From Actinostola sp. cb2023 (Eukaryota; Cnidaria; Anthozoa; Actiniaria; Actinostolidae): DNA of 64,000 nucleotides. Location: NCBI GenBank assembly GCA_033675265.1, contig JAUJYZ010000160.1, forward strand, positions 124,001 through 188,000, in the 5' to 3' direction. Both the position numbers and the translations under genes were made by a program. Below are positions 46,891 through 56,885 of this stretch, piece after piece (the stretch's first letter is position 1; every line of letters starts with the position of its first letter). The notes under the pieces are model-generated. The model was not told the DNA's origin. It saw only the letters and a list, made by a program, of their open reading frames with translations, and searched no databases.

Positions 46891-47031
46891 TTAAATTGGT
46901 GCTCTCATAAAATCCTTAAAAGTATTAAGTAAAATTTCAGTTAAACAAATTAATAAGACTATTTTTATGAATCTGTTTTTAGAATTTTCTAATGATTTCA
47001 ACCGTTTTTCAAGATCATCTATATCAGACAT
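46891..47031 (-). CDS. Small coiled-coil/TM protein (46 aa)
   Basis: ATG at 47031, stop TAA at 46891. A short charged coiled helix (MSDIDDLEKRLKSLENSKNR) is followed by a hydrophobic span (FIKIVLLICLTEILLNTF) and a basic end. Small single-span proteins of this layout are common among Polinton and virophage virion genes. Unnamed; low certainty that it is expressed. Confidence 0.4.
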   Translation of the reverse strand: MSDIDDLEKRLKSLENSKNRFIKIVLLICLTEILLNTFKDFMRAPI

Positions 47032-47120
47032 TGTATATTATAAGTTTTATCCTTTTAAACATCTATCATATCGCAACTTGTATATATACCCTCCATAAGG
47101 CGTTGTATCAAAGGATAAAG

Positions 47121-47718
47121 TTATTTCTTTGGATTTACGAGTTGGTCTACAATCTCCTTTTTCAATTCCTCCCTCAACTTTTGAACATCTGGAACATCGT
47201 TTTTAAAAAAATCCTTATTCCGTTTCACCCTAATACTACTCTTTAGTTTTTCATATTTATGTAACTCAGCCATAATGTGTTCAAATTATTTCTCATCAAT
47301 CTTGTTATCACTCAAGGCTTTTGATACAAGATCACTTATACTATCTTCTTTTGATTTTGCAAGCTGAATAGTATTTTCATGTTTTGTTACCTTTTTAGTA
47401 AGTTTTTTTCGTGAAAAGTGTACAACTAGCTGATATTAAACCTAACAACCCACCAACAGCAGATAAAGGAACACCAACAATTATACCAGGTCCTGTTAAA
47501 CTAGTAGTTACACCAGAACCGGTTAAAATGACAGACAAGGCACCTGTTGCAACTGCAGTTTTATGAAATATTCCTCGTATCTTAGCATATTTTTTCCTAA
47601 CATTTTCATAATGTTTTACCTCTGTTCCTAGTTGAGACAAAACCATATTTACTTTGTGTAATCTGAAATTCTCACCAGATTTTGGAATCTCAGGATAAAT
47701 CGCATCATAATCAACCAT
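47121..47718 (-). pseudogene. Polinton conserved membrane-segment protein, broken
   Basis: The first part (47718-47395) starts MVDYDAIYPEIPKSGENFRL and has a Gly-rich hydrophobic region (AVATGALSVILTGSGVTTSL, then IIVGVPLSAVGGLLGLISAS). An A-run (ACGAAAAAAACTT at about 47405) shifts the frame. The continuation HENTIQLAKSKEDSISDLVS reaches an in-frame TAA near 47290 and goes on as ELHKYEKLKSSIRVKRNKDF to 47121. The combined layout (N-terminal helix, hydrophobic Gly/Ala segment, C-terminal charged helices) fits a conserved ~190-residue Polinton protein of unknown function, perhaps virion-associated. Confidence 0.6.
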
Positions 47719-47756
47719 ATATATATAATATTATCTTGTTATTTTTATATGATTTC

Positions 47757-47834
47757 AATTACCATTCGCATATAGGGTAAATTCCAGTGTTAATGCTTTG
47801 GTTGCTAGAATCTGTAACCCAAATCCTAATACTA
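47757..47834 (-). pseudogene. Possible displaced tail of the minor capsid gene
   Basis: A minus-strand frame reads IRIWVTDSSNQSINTG near the left edge of the nested insertion. It resembles the final strand of the minor capsid protein that is cut off at about 49130. Identification rests on position and a weak pattern only. Confidence 0.3.
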
Positions 47835-47838
47835 TTAA

Positions 47839-47985
47839 TAATGGTAATTGAACTGAGTGGAGTGCAATTTGGTCTGAAATCAAACGCGCGATTACAAAAT
47901 CGCACGACCGCGTAGCGGGAGTGCGATTTGTAATTGCAAGTTTGATTTCAGACCAAAATTGCACGACACGAAGTTCAATTACCAC
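47839..47985. mobile_element. TTAA-flanked palindromic MITE within the Polinton
   Basis: TTAA at 47835-47838 and 47986-47989. GGTAATTGAACTGAGTGGAG, TGCAATTTGGTCTGAAATCA and the inverse halves form an almost complete fold-back. A partial copy recurs at about 62970-63003 and the first bases at about 40208. Confidence 0.75.
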
Positions 47986-47989
47986 TTAA

Positions 47990-49135
47990 TTATATCCATT
48001 TTGAAATTTACATTCATTCGATACCGGAAAACATAAACAACGGTTTTAATATTTACAGCAAAATGTCACGTGACGAGTAGTGCGCAATGAACTATTGAGC
48101 ACATGCAAAATCAGTTGAACGTACAATCTACTCGACACTTGGTACAAAAGTCCTTCTTTATTCTCTTTCTCGTCGTTAGAATCACAGACAAAAGCCCAAC
48201 ATCGCTTTTTTACCGTTGCTGGTTGTTCTTTTGAGTAGTAATTGAACGTACAGCTGGTGTAGTTTTGGGATCACTTGCCCTGCTGCCGTAAGGAAATGAC
48301 CTTCGTGTGGAGGATTTGCCGAGCCGTGAAATTCACTGGACATTTTACAGTAAATACTACGCTTACAGGATAATTATTCTACTTCAAACGATGCTCAATG
48401 GCACTCTGAATAATTCTTAGAGATTGTGGCTCATTGTCTTCGCCGTCCTTGCGTTTGACTTCTGCATAGAACTGATCGAGTGAGAGTCTTGTCGAAGTCA
48501 AAACTATAACAGGCGCCATTTTGTTGTCAATGTTGATTTCAAGTTCAAGATTGTTGGACGTCTTGCACCAATTTTCAAACACAGAAAGCCATTGCTTTGT
48601 GGAACGGTTTTAGTCTTATTGTTAATGGCCCGAGACTTTAATTCATCAATATCTTGGCTTGTGTAGAATTACTAGAAACTCGAACTGTTTTTCCAATCGC
48701 AAATTCAGGAATGGACTCGCTACGACTAGGAGTTACCGGAGCTTGTTCGCTTGTTTTGGTCCTGTTTTGGTGGTTTATTCTTCATTTTCTGAATGCAAAT
48801 GGATGTCAAATGACGGATAATCATTCACATTCAGTGCCTCTTCAGCTTGAAAGAGGGAATAGTCAACAATAAAAAACTGTAAGTTGAAAAAGTCACCATT
48901 TGTTTTGTAAAATATGAAAGATTTGTTGTGGTAAAATCCAAAGTCTTTCCTGTTCATTTATTTTCCTTTTTTTTTTTCCCCTGTGTTCTGATTGCTTGTT
49001 TTATATTGTTCCTGCAATTTCATTGGATGTTCAAATTGGTGCGATTTAGAGCTCAAAAAGGTGCGATTTATTAAAAAGGTGCGATTTGGGAATAAATCGC
49101 ACCATTTTTAACCAATCAGATTACAGGAAATGCTA
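47990..49135. mobile_element. Nested insertion in the Polinton minor capsid gene
   Basis: Sequence foreign to the Polinton, separating the minor capsid gene from its tail. Contains a Crypton-like fragment (48379-48582), and at the right edge GGTGCGATTT repeats with a TTAA-bounded mini-palindrome (about 49070-49112: TTAAAAAGGTGCGATTT ... AAATCGCACCATTTTTAA). Exact ends not resolved. Confidence 0.6.
48379..48582 (-). pseudogene. Crypton-like recombinase N-terminal fragment
   Basis: Encodes LDQFYAEVKRKDGEDNEPQS and LRIIQSAIEHRLK, matching the SAM-like N-terminal helix region (F..EV+KKDG..Y.P.SL..I...+.R.L+) of DUF3504 tyrosine recombinases; compare YKSTGEEYEPDTISSFQRNI at 37.8 kb. The catalytic domain is absent. 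A relic brought in with the nested insertion. Confidence 0.55.
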
Positions 49136-49707
49136 GTGATTTCAAAATGGATGTAATTAATATAATCATCATTTTTAATAGGTGTGCTCAATGGATTATT
49201 ATAGGAGATCTTTTCTCCAGCCTTGTTTAATTCAACACATGCTAATATTTGTGAATATTTATTATTTAATAAAACCTGCGTAGAATCAATAAGATCACAA
49301 TTAATGCAGGCATCTTGAGTAGGTTGTATAATATTGATATTATATTTGGTATTTGCTACAAGACCTGTTGTAATGTTTAATAATTTTGATAAACTCACAT
49401 TTAATTCAACCTCTACTGTCGGGGTGATATTATATTTTTTATCTACAATTGTGATTGAAACTTTTTTCTCGCCAAGTGAAACCGCTTTATCAACAGCATT
49501 TTTAAAACTAAAATTAGTGTAGTTTCCTTTTGGAAGCCGTACCAAAACATTCCCCTCTCCATCTGAAATAGTTCCTTCACCCGGAAGATTATACAAATGA
49601 TTATGAAAACTACAACTTACAAGTGATATATGTGTACTCTTTTTAATAGGATTTTTAAACCACAAGGTTCCATCTGCTTTTGTTTGTTCAACATATAGTA
49701 TTACCAT
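49108..49707 (-). pseudogene. Polinton minor capsid (penton-like) protein, C-terminus replaced
   Basis: Frame from MVILYVEQTKADGTLWFKNP, through ISLVSCSFHNHLYNL and VLVRLPKGNYTNFSFKNAVD, to NKYSQILACVELNKAGEKIS and YINYIHFEITS. The overall pattern, with beta-strand-rich segments and a terminal I.ITS strand, fits the single-jelly-roll minor capsid protein that forms pentons in Polintons. After FEITS the sequence enters the nested insertion, which supplies a foreign tail and stop. AT-rich leader (ATTATATATT) before the ATG. Assigned by pattern and gene-neighbourhood, not by search. Confidence 0.6.
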
Positions 49708-49719
49708 TATAATATATAA

Positions 49720-50728
49720 TTATCTTTTCTTTTTATATCTTTCAACAAAATACAAAACAACAGCAACTATCAATAACCAAGCGTTTTTAGCTAAGAATCC
49801 AATAACCTCACCCGCGGTTCTGAAAATAAAAGAAGCTATTGCACCAACCATACCAGGTAGTATCTGAGCTAATTTTTTACCTATTGCTTTCAAACCCTTT
49901 CCAACACCACTGGCAACCGAAGATAATCCACTTTTTAGACTAGAAATAATAACACCAATAATAATACCAACTGCAGATACAACAGAAAAAACAGTAAAAC
50001 CATACTTTTTAAAAACAGCTTTTATACGATCTCTCAGAGACATTCGTTCTTCTATAACCTCATTTTGTTCTTCTAATTGTTCAATCTCATTTCTAGTTTC
50101 TTCAATCTGTTCACGGAGTGATATATTCAATCTCTCTCTAACACCTTGAGAATCAGCTTGAGATATATTATCCAATTCTTCTTCTAATGTTCGTAATTTT
50201 TCTCGATGTGAAAATATAGTTCTTTCATTATTCTCAATAACTTTTTCAGCAGAATCTCCAAGATAGTTTTACAATTGTTTTAGGTAACTTATCATTTAAT
50301 TCACCATCAACATTAAACAGAACATGAGGTTTGCCGCCAATCCTATTAAATCTTACTATCACCCTATCATATTCATCAATTGTAGCGTTGAATGGTGAGT
50401 TTTTAGGATTTACATTAGGATACTTGGTTTTGATTCTATCCCAAGCTTCTTCAACTCTTTCTTCACGATGTTTAACAAGGTCTACCATTTCTATGTCTTC
50501 TTTTACCCTTCCTTCCCAATCTTCATTGCTTTCATCTCAATTCTTAAATAATTTATATCCGCGTTCTTTTGATATACCCCTTCTACTAAACCGTTCTTTA
50601 GTTCTTTCCCACCAAGTTTGTCTAGTTTCTTTTTGTTGTGGTAATAATTCCTGTATATCATCATCTGTGATAGGGTCGTTTATATCTTCAGATTCAAGTG
50701 GTTCAAAATCTATATCTTCAAATTCCAT
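49720..50728 (-). pseudogene. Polinton late-type coiled-coil/TM protein, broken
   Basis: One gene in three readable pieces. 50728-50537 (MEFEDIDFEPLESEDINDPI, WWERTKERFSRRGISKERG) ends in an in-frame TGA. The same frame continues to 50246 (VKHREERVEEAWDRIKTKYP, VRFNRIGGKPHVLFNVDGEL). After a frameshift near 50258 it continues to 49720 with a long coiled coil (SLREQIEETRNEIEQLEEQN), an amphipathic Gly/Lys region (LSSVASGVGKGLKAIGKKLA) and hydrophobic spans (FGVV-like SVVSAVGIIIGVIISS; AWLLIVAVVLYFVERYKKKR). Probably a membrane-active or internal virion protein of about 330 residues; function inferred only. Confidence 0.6.
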
Positions 50729-50753
50729 ATACTATATATTAATAATTAGTTTT

Positions 50754-51176
50754 TTATATAAATTTCGATGCTAAATAACCAGCAGTCAGCATCCCACCAC
50801 CAACATACGCCATCTCATATGTTTTTTGTTGTTTACTACTTTTGTAATAATCACTAAATTCAGGTTTTTGGTTAGGATTGAAATCTGGATGTGCCTTGGA
50901 GTATATCCTAAAAGCATAATCAGTATCAGATAGATTGCTATCAGCCAGCTTTTTGTTAACATATTGTGTTGTCAACCAATCTTGATACTGTTGTCGTTTC
51001 TTTTCATAACTACCCATAGCAATTTGATATTTTTCAAGAGCTTTATCATGACGAATTTTCTCTTCATCAACATGTTTACCATCAGAACTTAGATATTTAG
51101 CTAAATACATTGAACCGGTGAAGGCACTAGCGTTCAAAGCAGCACCTGCGATCATCATTATGACAGCGCTAGCCAT
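50754..51176 (-). CDS. Polinton conserved hypothetical (140 aa)
   Basis: Intact. The N-terminal hydrophobic segment (MASAVIMMIAGAALNASAFT) is followed by charged helices (DEEKIRHDKALEKYQIAMGS, YEKKRQQYQDWLTTQYVNKK) and a C-terminal Gly/Ala segment (AYVGGGMLTAGYLASKFI). The V-DEE-K-RHD.A motif recurs in the equivalent small gene of other cnidarian-type Polintons as I recall them. Likely a virion membrane or core protein; no catalytic motif. AT-rich TATATAAATGG at the start codon. Confidence 0.6.
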   Translation of the reverse strand: MASAVIMMIAGAALNASAFTGSMYLAKYLSSDGKHVDEEKIRHDKALEKYQIAMGSYEKKRQQYQDWLTTQYVNKKLADSNLSDTDYAFRIYSKAHPDFNPNQKPEFSDYYKSSKQQKTYEMAYVGGGMLTAGYLASKFI

Positions 51177-51205
51177 TTATATATAATAATATAACATTTT
51201 TCTTT

Positions 51206-51424
51206 TTATACCGATTTTGGTAGGATTTTTTGATCTTCAAGATATTGCTTCACATACATACTCCCAGATAGTACTAGCACCCATTTTCCATAATTTGTTA
51301 GACTACTACTAGGATCATTAATAAAAGATTCTTTCATAGCCTTTTTTCCAATGTAACCAATTACGGCAGCGATTACAACAACTACTGCTGCATCCGTTAC
51401 TGATTTAATCAATTTGTTTTCCAT
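51206..51424 (-). CDS. Polinton small membrane protein (72 aa)
   Basis: Intact 72-residue frame with a TM segment at residues 10-25 (DAAVVVVIAAVIGYIGKKAM), a second weak hydrophobic stretch (WVLVLSGSMYVKQYL), and a conserved-looking end YLEDQKILPKSV. Sits between two other small late-type genes with 29-41 bp gaps, consistent with a compact viral cluster. Function unknown. Confidence 0.55.
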   Translation of the reverse strand: MENKLIKSVTDAAVVVVIAAVIGYIGKKAMKESFINDPSSSLTNYGKWVLVLSGSMYVKQYLEDQKILPKSV

Positions 51425-51465
51425 TTTATATATTCTTAATAAAGATTTTATTTTTTATATAGTTT

Positions 51466-51840
51466 TCATTCCATACCTATTCTTGGTATAGGAAGTTTAT
51501 TAGTTTCAGGTGTGATGTCTTCTATTTTAGAGGTTTTTACAGGTGTATCTACTTTTTTATTCTTTCTCAATCTAAAATATAAGTCGACACCTGTTAAGAT
51601 GATTCCGGCTAATGAAAGAGCAGTTGTTAGTGATATTTCTGGAATCCATTTGGAAGTTTCTTCAACACTATCATCGATTGTTTCACCATTTTCACGATTC
51701 TTTTCTATTTCAAGAGCTTTCTTAGCTTTCTTATGGTATTCGGCTAGTCTTTTACCAGCAGCAACCTTCTTAGGATCTTTTTGTTTTATAATTGGATTTT
51801 GTGGTTCTTTGGTAATTATATCATTTAATTCTTCAGACAT
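51466..51840 (-). CDS. Polinton basic/TM protein (124 aa)
   Basis: Intact. The basic motif DPKKVAAGKRLAEYHKKAKK (residues 22-41) is followed by a linker and a TM segment (ISLTTALSLAGIILTGVDLY), then RLRKNKK. The D-P-[KR]-[KR]-V-x-x-GK-[KR]-LAE pattern occurs in adeno-like/Polinton core-type proteins; DNA association is a possibility. Position in the late cluster agrees with a virion component. Confidence 0.55.
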   Translation of the reverse strand: MSEELNDIITKEPQNPIIKQKDPKKVAAGKRLAEYHKKAKKALEIEKNRENGETIDDSVEETSKWIPEISLTTALSLAGIILTGVDLYFRLRKNKKVDTPVKTSKIEDITPETNKLPIPRIGME

Positions 51841-51946
51841 TTTTAATATACTATTCTATAAGAACAATATTTTAAGTAAAATTTCAAGAGTCTGCTCAAG
51901 AGATTCCAAGAGATTCCAACAGAGTTCCAACAGATTGCTGGTTTGC

Positions 51947-52750
51947 TCAACATATTCTATGAAAGTATTTATTGTGTTTTTTTAATGTGTTCCTTGTTAT
52001 AAATCTTCTACTACAATATTTACATTTCAATCTAATATCTGTACAATAGTTGTTTAGTTCTTTGATAATAAGATCATAATCGTTAGATACAACACATTTG
52101 AATCCATTTTCCTCATATTTTTCTAACAAGTTCTTCTGTTCCATAGAAAGAACACCAGTAGCAGCGGGTGTTTTAAATTCGATACAAAGACCACAATATT
52201 TTTTATGATAGTTGTTAATAATTAAATCTGGTTGACCCTTCATATAACCTTTTTTATATGATTGAATTCTTTTAAAACTAGAATCCTGATTTTCACCTAA
52301 TCCTGCTATCATAAGCAGGTTGGGATAGAATCGTCTAATATATTGAATCACTTTCGTGTGTAGATCATATTCATCTTGTATCTTGAATGCCAACGTTTTG
52401 GGGTTGTTAAACATTCTATAATATCCATATTTTCTTATGGATGGTAGCACCTCCTTAGTAACCCATCTCTTGAATACCTTAGCTGATTCCAACTTTGATC
52501 TTAAAATAAGAGAGTATAAACCACTTTCATTTATAAAAATAGGGTGTCTGACCTGACCCGCCAAAACAGCGGGGTAGGTTTTTTTATCCTCTTCATCAAT
52601 ATGTATACGTATTGCTTTATCTGTATCTACATATTTTAAAACTCTTGCAACATCTATACCCTTGAACCATATATTCTGTTTATCATCAATGTATGTATCT
52701 ATAGAAATACCAAGTTTTATGTTTTCAAATTTTCTAATTGATAATGACAT
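51947..52750 (-). CDS. Bro-N / VRR-NUC / C2H2 zinc-finger fusion protein
   Basis: Intact 267-residue protein. Residues 1-115 are a Bro-N domain (FENIKLGISIDTYIDDKQNI, WFKGIDVARVLKYVDTDKAI, FINESGLYSLILRSKLESAK, RWVTKEVLPSIRKYGYY). Residues about 125-230 are a VRR-NUC-type PD-(D/E)XK nuclease (GLGENQDSSFKRIQSYKKGY, KGQPDLIINN with the Asp, CGLCIEFKTPAATG with E-x-K). Residues 243-265 are a C2H2 finger (LKCKYCSRRFITRNTLKKHN ... H). Bro-N domains are common in insect DNA viruses and phages, where they bind DNA. The fusion suggests a virus-encoded nuclease targeting structured or specific DNA. AT-rich leader before the ATG. No break detected. Confidence 0.8.
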   Translation of the reverse strand: MSLSIRKFENIKLGISIDTYIDDKQNIWFKGIDVARVLKYVDTDKAIRIHIDEEDKKTYPAVLAGQVRHPIFINESGLYSLILRSKLESAKVFKRWVTKEVLPSIRKYGYYRMFNNPKTLAFKIQDEYDLHTKVIQYIRRFYPNLLMIAGLGENQDSSFKRIQSYKKGYMKGQPDLIINNYHKKYCGLCIEFKTPAATGVLSMEQKNLLEKYEENGFKCVVSNDYDLIIKELNNYCTDIRLKCKYCSRRFITRNTLKKHNKYFHRIC

Positions 52751-52894
52751 ATTATAATATTCTAAAGTGTGATATCTTTAAGTGAAATTCTAATAGAGTC
52801 TACTCAAGTCTGCTCAATATTCTCATCAACAGTTTGTTTAATCTCTTCCTCTAAATTATTACGTATGAGAGGTGGGGCTAACCAATCATCATAG

Positions 52895-53386
52895 CTAACC
52901 ACTATTACTGATCTTAACATGTTTTGCTAGTTGAACTAAACAGCTTGATAGAGCTACCATTCTACCACCTTTTAAAACAATATAACCTGCTATATTATTC
53001 AGTTCTTGTTTCAGCATCTCATTGTTTTGTAAGTCATTACACAGCTCTTTGTTATCATCAATAGGGACTATATAAGAAAGAATTCCAACAGAGGCCTCTA
53101 TAGCTGTATCGACTAGGGTATTTGTGACTTTGTTTCCTAGAATAATTTGATATCGGTTATAATATTTCTCAATATCCTTTGCTGATAATTTCTTAACATC
53201 ACCTAGGGACATTCTAATTCCGGTATATTGGTCAATAGTACCAAGTACTGCCAGAATTGATAGTTGTTCTCTCTTTTCTTCTACCTCATTATCATTTTTC
53301 TTAGTTGTTTTTTTCTTTGGTTTCTTTTCTACTATTTCTTCTGGTATAGTTTTATCATCTGTATATTGATCAAGAATCGATGTCAT
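52895..53386 (-). CDS. Polinton conserved hypothetical (163 aa)
   Basis: Lys-rich N-terminus (EKKPKKKTTKKND), then a helical domain: LAVLGTIDQYTGIRMSLGDV, IEKYYNRYQIILGNKVTNTL, VDTAIEASVGILSYIVPIDD, and a C-terminal YIVLKGGRMVALSSCLVQLA. The Y..R.....G..V...LVDTAI pattern recurs in Polinton genes next to the packaging ATPase. Role unknown. The frame stops in sequence that another frame continues (52750-52895), so the C-terminus may be altered. Confidence 0.55.
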   Translation of the reverse strand: MTSILDQYTDDKTIPEEIVEKKPKKKTTKKNDNEVEEKREQLSILAVLGTIDQYTGIRMSLGDVKKLSAKDIEKYYNRYQIILGNKVTNTLVDTAIEASVGILSYIVPIDDNKELCNDLQNNEMLKQELNNIAGYIVLKGGRMVALSSCLVQLAKHVKISNSG

Positions 53387-53418
53387 ACTTTATAATAATA
53401 TATATACATTTTTTATTT

Positions 53419-54048
53419 TTAAATGTTAACACTTGGAATTTCAATGTATGATTGATATGGGTGTCTCAAACAAAAACACATTCTTGAGTATTTTTCTGAT
53501 TTTAAAGTTTTAATAAAAGACTTCCGTTCTTCAAACCCTATATTTCCTCCATATTCCTCGAACAGAGTTTTTTCACACAACAGATTGGGATTATAAAATG
53601 AAATAATACATCCAACATTTTCTCGAAATGGTTTAGCTATACTTGATAATTGTTGAGTTAATACCCATAGGGATAACCCTTCATGCCTCCCACTGAATGC
53701 TAATTTAATAAACTTGTTTGATCTTTGTTTGAGATCCTTTGAAAATGCGCAATCGTCTAATATTATTAATGTGTTCGTGCCAGAGAATACTGTTTGGCAA
53801 CATGAAAGTAAATCATTTATCTCATCCACATCATCTGATTCTGGTGATAGAACAATAAACCTATTGTCATTCTGAGCAAACCCGTTATATGTTTTATTTT
53901 TCGAATAGGTTGGACATATTAGAACTATATATTCAAAAACATTTCTATATACCCCTCTTAGTATATCAACTAAATATTTTGTCTTTCCACAATTCGTTGG
54001 TCCTGTTATAATACAGTGAAATGGTATCTTACCTTTCAATTCTTCCAT
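53419..54048 (-). CDS. FtsK/HerA (A32-type) genome-packaging ATPase
   Basis: Intact 209-residue P-loop ATPase. Walker A is GPTNCGKTKYLVDIL at residues 16-30, Walker B is LIILDDCAF near 92-100, followed by SGRHEGLSLWVLTQQLSSIA with the sensor Gln/arginine region. Packages viral DNA into capsids in Polintons, virophages and poxvirus-like viruses. The next gene upstream is the major capsid protein, a typical morphogenetic neighbourhood. Length is normal for the Polinton family. Confidence 0.9.
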   Translation of the reverse strand: MEELKGKIPFHCIITGPTNCGKTKYLVDILRGVYRNVFEYIVLICPTYSKNKTYNGFAQNDNRFIVLSPESDDVDEINDLLSCCQTVFSGTNTLIILDDCAFSKDLKQRSNKFIKLAFSGRHEGLSLWVLTQQLSSIAKPFRENVGCIISFYNPNLLCEKTLFEEYGGNIGFEERKSFIKTLKSEKYSRMCFCLRHPYQSYIEIPSVNI

Positions 54049-54070
54049 ATATATATTAGTAAATAATACT

Positions 54071-55319
54071 TTAATACAGAATCGATTTCAAATTGCTATC
54101 TTGAATTTCCATCAAAGCATCGGCAATGACAAACATATAACAATTGATGGTTCCTGATCCACCAGTTTTTCTCTTCATCTCCAGTTTAACACCGTCTTTT
54201 GTGCTATTCAAAACCAAACCATTACCATGAATACCATTATCTGGGTAAGTTCTCAAATCAATCCATAAGGCAAATTTATCTGAATAAAAATCTTTAGGCA
54301 AGATATTATCAGTCTCACCAAATCTTGATCTAATCGAATTCCAAAAATCAGTAGGTAACATACCTTTACCGAATAATTTATTTGGCATTCCGTCAACGTT
54401 GATATTGACTTGTGTGATACTAGGAGATACAAACTTTTTACTATCTCTAGCACCTACAGTATACACATCAGTAAATAGCATTAAAATACCACTCATCGAT
54501 CGTCTTGGGATATTAACATGTTCATTAATCACACTGTCAGTGGCTTTATTAATCGTGAATGTCTTATGGAGAAGAACGTTTTCATAATAGAACCCTTTAC
54601 CAACCTGGTATGCTGATAGAGCTAGCTTCACGTGCAAGATAATCACTAGCAATACACTCATAATCAAGCTCGATATTTGAAAGACTGTAATTATATGCTT
54701 TAGTTATATCAGATGTTATTGCAACTTCTCCGCTTTGGGGAAGTGTAATCTCAAATGACAGATTATGAGAGAGTCCTTTTGCATAAAACGCGCCATGACT
54801 ATCTAAAATAGGGTGATTGATTGACATTCTATATTTATCTCCATAAACAGCTGCCAGAGCTACCTCCTTTGCATCTGTAGACACTTTATCACCTGCACTT
54901 GTTCTAAGCTTTCTCATATTCACTGATGAAATACCTTCCCTCAACATATTCTCCCATTCTCTTTTCGATAAATAGAGATCTTTATACGTTTCATACAATC
55001 CAATACGATGAGTGTCCTGAAGAGGCTCCCCTCCATACAAAACCCGAACATGCGACTTTAGAGCTCTCCCCAAATTATTAACAACTGTATTATTTGCATG
55101 GCCTGTGGCAGCTAAATTTAGTTTAAAAATCAATGCTATTGACTTTGGGACGTATACAATATTATCAGACAACTTTGGTATGTGAATATACAATGTCTCT
55201 CCGGGATTAGCAGTACTTGGGTTGAAAGTCACACGATGGAGTGTTTTTTCAGCCTTCAACCCGAAAGGCTCAAGTGAAATCCGATTTACATCTAATATTT
55301 TTGGAATTGTTTGTGTCAT
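54071..55319 (-). pseudogene. Major capsid protein (double jelly-roll), frameshifted
   Basis: Hexon-type capsid protein in two overlapping frames. 55319-54597: SLEPFGLKAEKTLHRVTFNP, LYGGEPLQDTHRIGLYETYK, DLYLSKREWENMLREG, IELDYECIASDYLARE. 54667-54071: FTINKATDSVINEHVNIPRR, SMSGILMLFTDVYTVGARDS, DKFALWIDLRTYPDNGIHGN. The shift lies near 54605-54640. INEHVNIPRRSM and LYETYKDLYLS are hallmark stretches of Polinton capsid proteins. Total length about 410-420 residues. It shares a 39-bp divergent intergenic region with the integrase. Confidence 0.85.
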
Positions 55320-55358
55320 TTATATACCCTTATAAAAGATTATATATTTATATATAAT
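55320..55358. promoter_or_regulatory. Divergent AT-rich promoter region between capsid and integrase genes
   Basis: TATATACCCTTATAAAAGAT followed by TATATATTTATATATAAT separates two start codons on opposite strands. It must contain both promoters; the motifs are like those before the other Polinton starts. Confidence 0.55.
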
Positions 55359-56345
55359 ATGGATAAAAAACTTTCAAAAATATACTATTCCGCTTATGGA
55401 TATTGGAAAGGATATGATGCTATTAATAAATTAGCAAATGCGGCAGATATTGATAAAAATATTGTAAAGAATTGGTTGGAGAAACAAGCATTATGGCAGA
55501 TCTATTTACCACCTCCAAACTATATCCCAAGATAACATTGGAATATATTAAAACCAAATGAAATACATCAAGCGGATCTATTATTTCTTCCACATGATAT
55601 TGTTAAAAGAAAAACCTACAAATATGCTCTTGTAGTAGTTGATATCGCTAGTAGATACGTTGATGCTGAACCCTTGACGTCTAAGTATTCAACAGAAGTA
55701 ACTAAAGCTTTTAATAACATATATTCTAGAAAATTACAATGGCCTGAAACAATGATGGTAGACCCAGGCACTGAATTTATGGGTGAAGTTACATCGATTA
55801 TGAAAAAACATAGAATAAAAATACAAAGATCAGAAGCTGGAAATCATAGAGCCCAAGCCCTAGTCGAGCGCTCTAATCGAACTATTGCTGAAAAGTTGTT
55901 CAGCCATCAATATGCTCAAGAAATGTTGTCAGAAGATGAAAGATCCCGTGAATGGGTGCAGAGATTACCTGCTGTTATAAAAAGTATTAATAGTGGAGTA
56001 AAGAGAATAACTGGTAAAACACCGACTGAATCTATAAAACTAAAATCAGTTGATACTAAAGAGGTTGTTTATAAAAGACCTATTGGATTGAAAGAGGAAA
56101 GATTGCCAATGGGTGTGAAAGTTAGATATTTATATGCTCCTGGTGAGTTGGAAGGGGGTGATAAACATCGTGCCACTGATCCAATATGGTCAATGGATAT
56201 GTATGATATATCACGAACTGTAGTATCATCTGATCAACCTGTCTTATATTACCTCTCTGAAGGGGCCCCAAAACGTTCTTTTGTTCGAGAGGAATTACAA
56301 GTTGTTCCTGAAGACACTCAGTTACCACCTGATAGTGTAAAATAA
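55359..56345 (+). pseudogene. Retroviral-type (rve) integrase, one in-frame stop
   Basis: Inserts the element into chromosomal DNA. Start at ATG 55359 (KLSKIYYSAYGYWKGYDAIN, an N-terminal helical domain). An in-frame TAA at 55533-55535 interrupts just before the catalytic core. The frame continues: EIHQADLLFLPHD (first Asp), VVVDIASRYVDAEPLTSKYS, MMVDPGTEFMGEVTSIMKKH (second Asp), EAGNHRAQALVERSNRTIAE (Glu). The C-terminal SH3/chromo-like region (WSMDMYDISRTVVSSDQPVL) ends at 56345. Only the stop codon appears to disable it. It is the only long plus-strand gene in the right half of the Polinton. Confidence 0.9.
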
Positions 56346-56348
56346 AAT

Positions 56349-56885
56349 ATATGTTGGATTACCTTTTGAATCTTCTGTTGAACCTTCTTTTGAATTATTT
56401 TTGAACCTTCTTTTGAATTATTTTTTTAACCTTCTTTTGAATTATTTTTTTAACCTTCTTTTGAATTATCTTTTGAACCTTCTGTTGAACCTTCTTTTGA
56501 ATTAAGTTATTGCTGTGTTCTACAGCAAGGTCCAATGGGATATTTTTCCCTATCCCACCAAAGTTATTAACTGACCTGTTTCCATATGAACAAGTGTGCA
56601 TCTCTTTCAGATAGAATTCCAGTGACAAGGAAATTCTGGAACAAGCATTCTAAAGCATATTTATTGCTGTGTGGTGCATCAGCCTTGAAGTACAACAACA
56701 TGTAACCTTCTTTTGAATTACCTTTTGAACCTTCTTTTGAACCTTCTGTTGAATTATTTTTTGAACCTTCTTTTGAATTATTTTTTGAACCTTCTGTTGA
56801 ACCTTCTTTTGAACCTTCTGTTGAACCTTCTGTTGAACCTTCTTTTGAACCTTCAGTTGAATTATCTTTTATAACCATAACTTTC
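56349..56885 (-). repeat. 15-bp-type minisatellite between integrase and polymerase genes
   Basis: Units AACCTTCTTTTGAATTATTT and AACCTTCTGTTG (minus-strand peptide STEGSKEGS / KNNSKEGS) at 56360-56505 and 56703-56870. A ~200-bp non-repeat segment (56508-56702) between them has splice-like and unplaced sequence. It lies immediately after the polymerase stop. No gene recognised. Confidence 0.8.
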
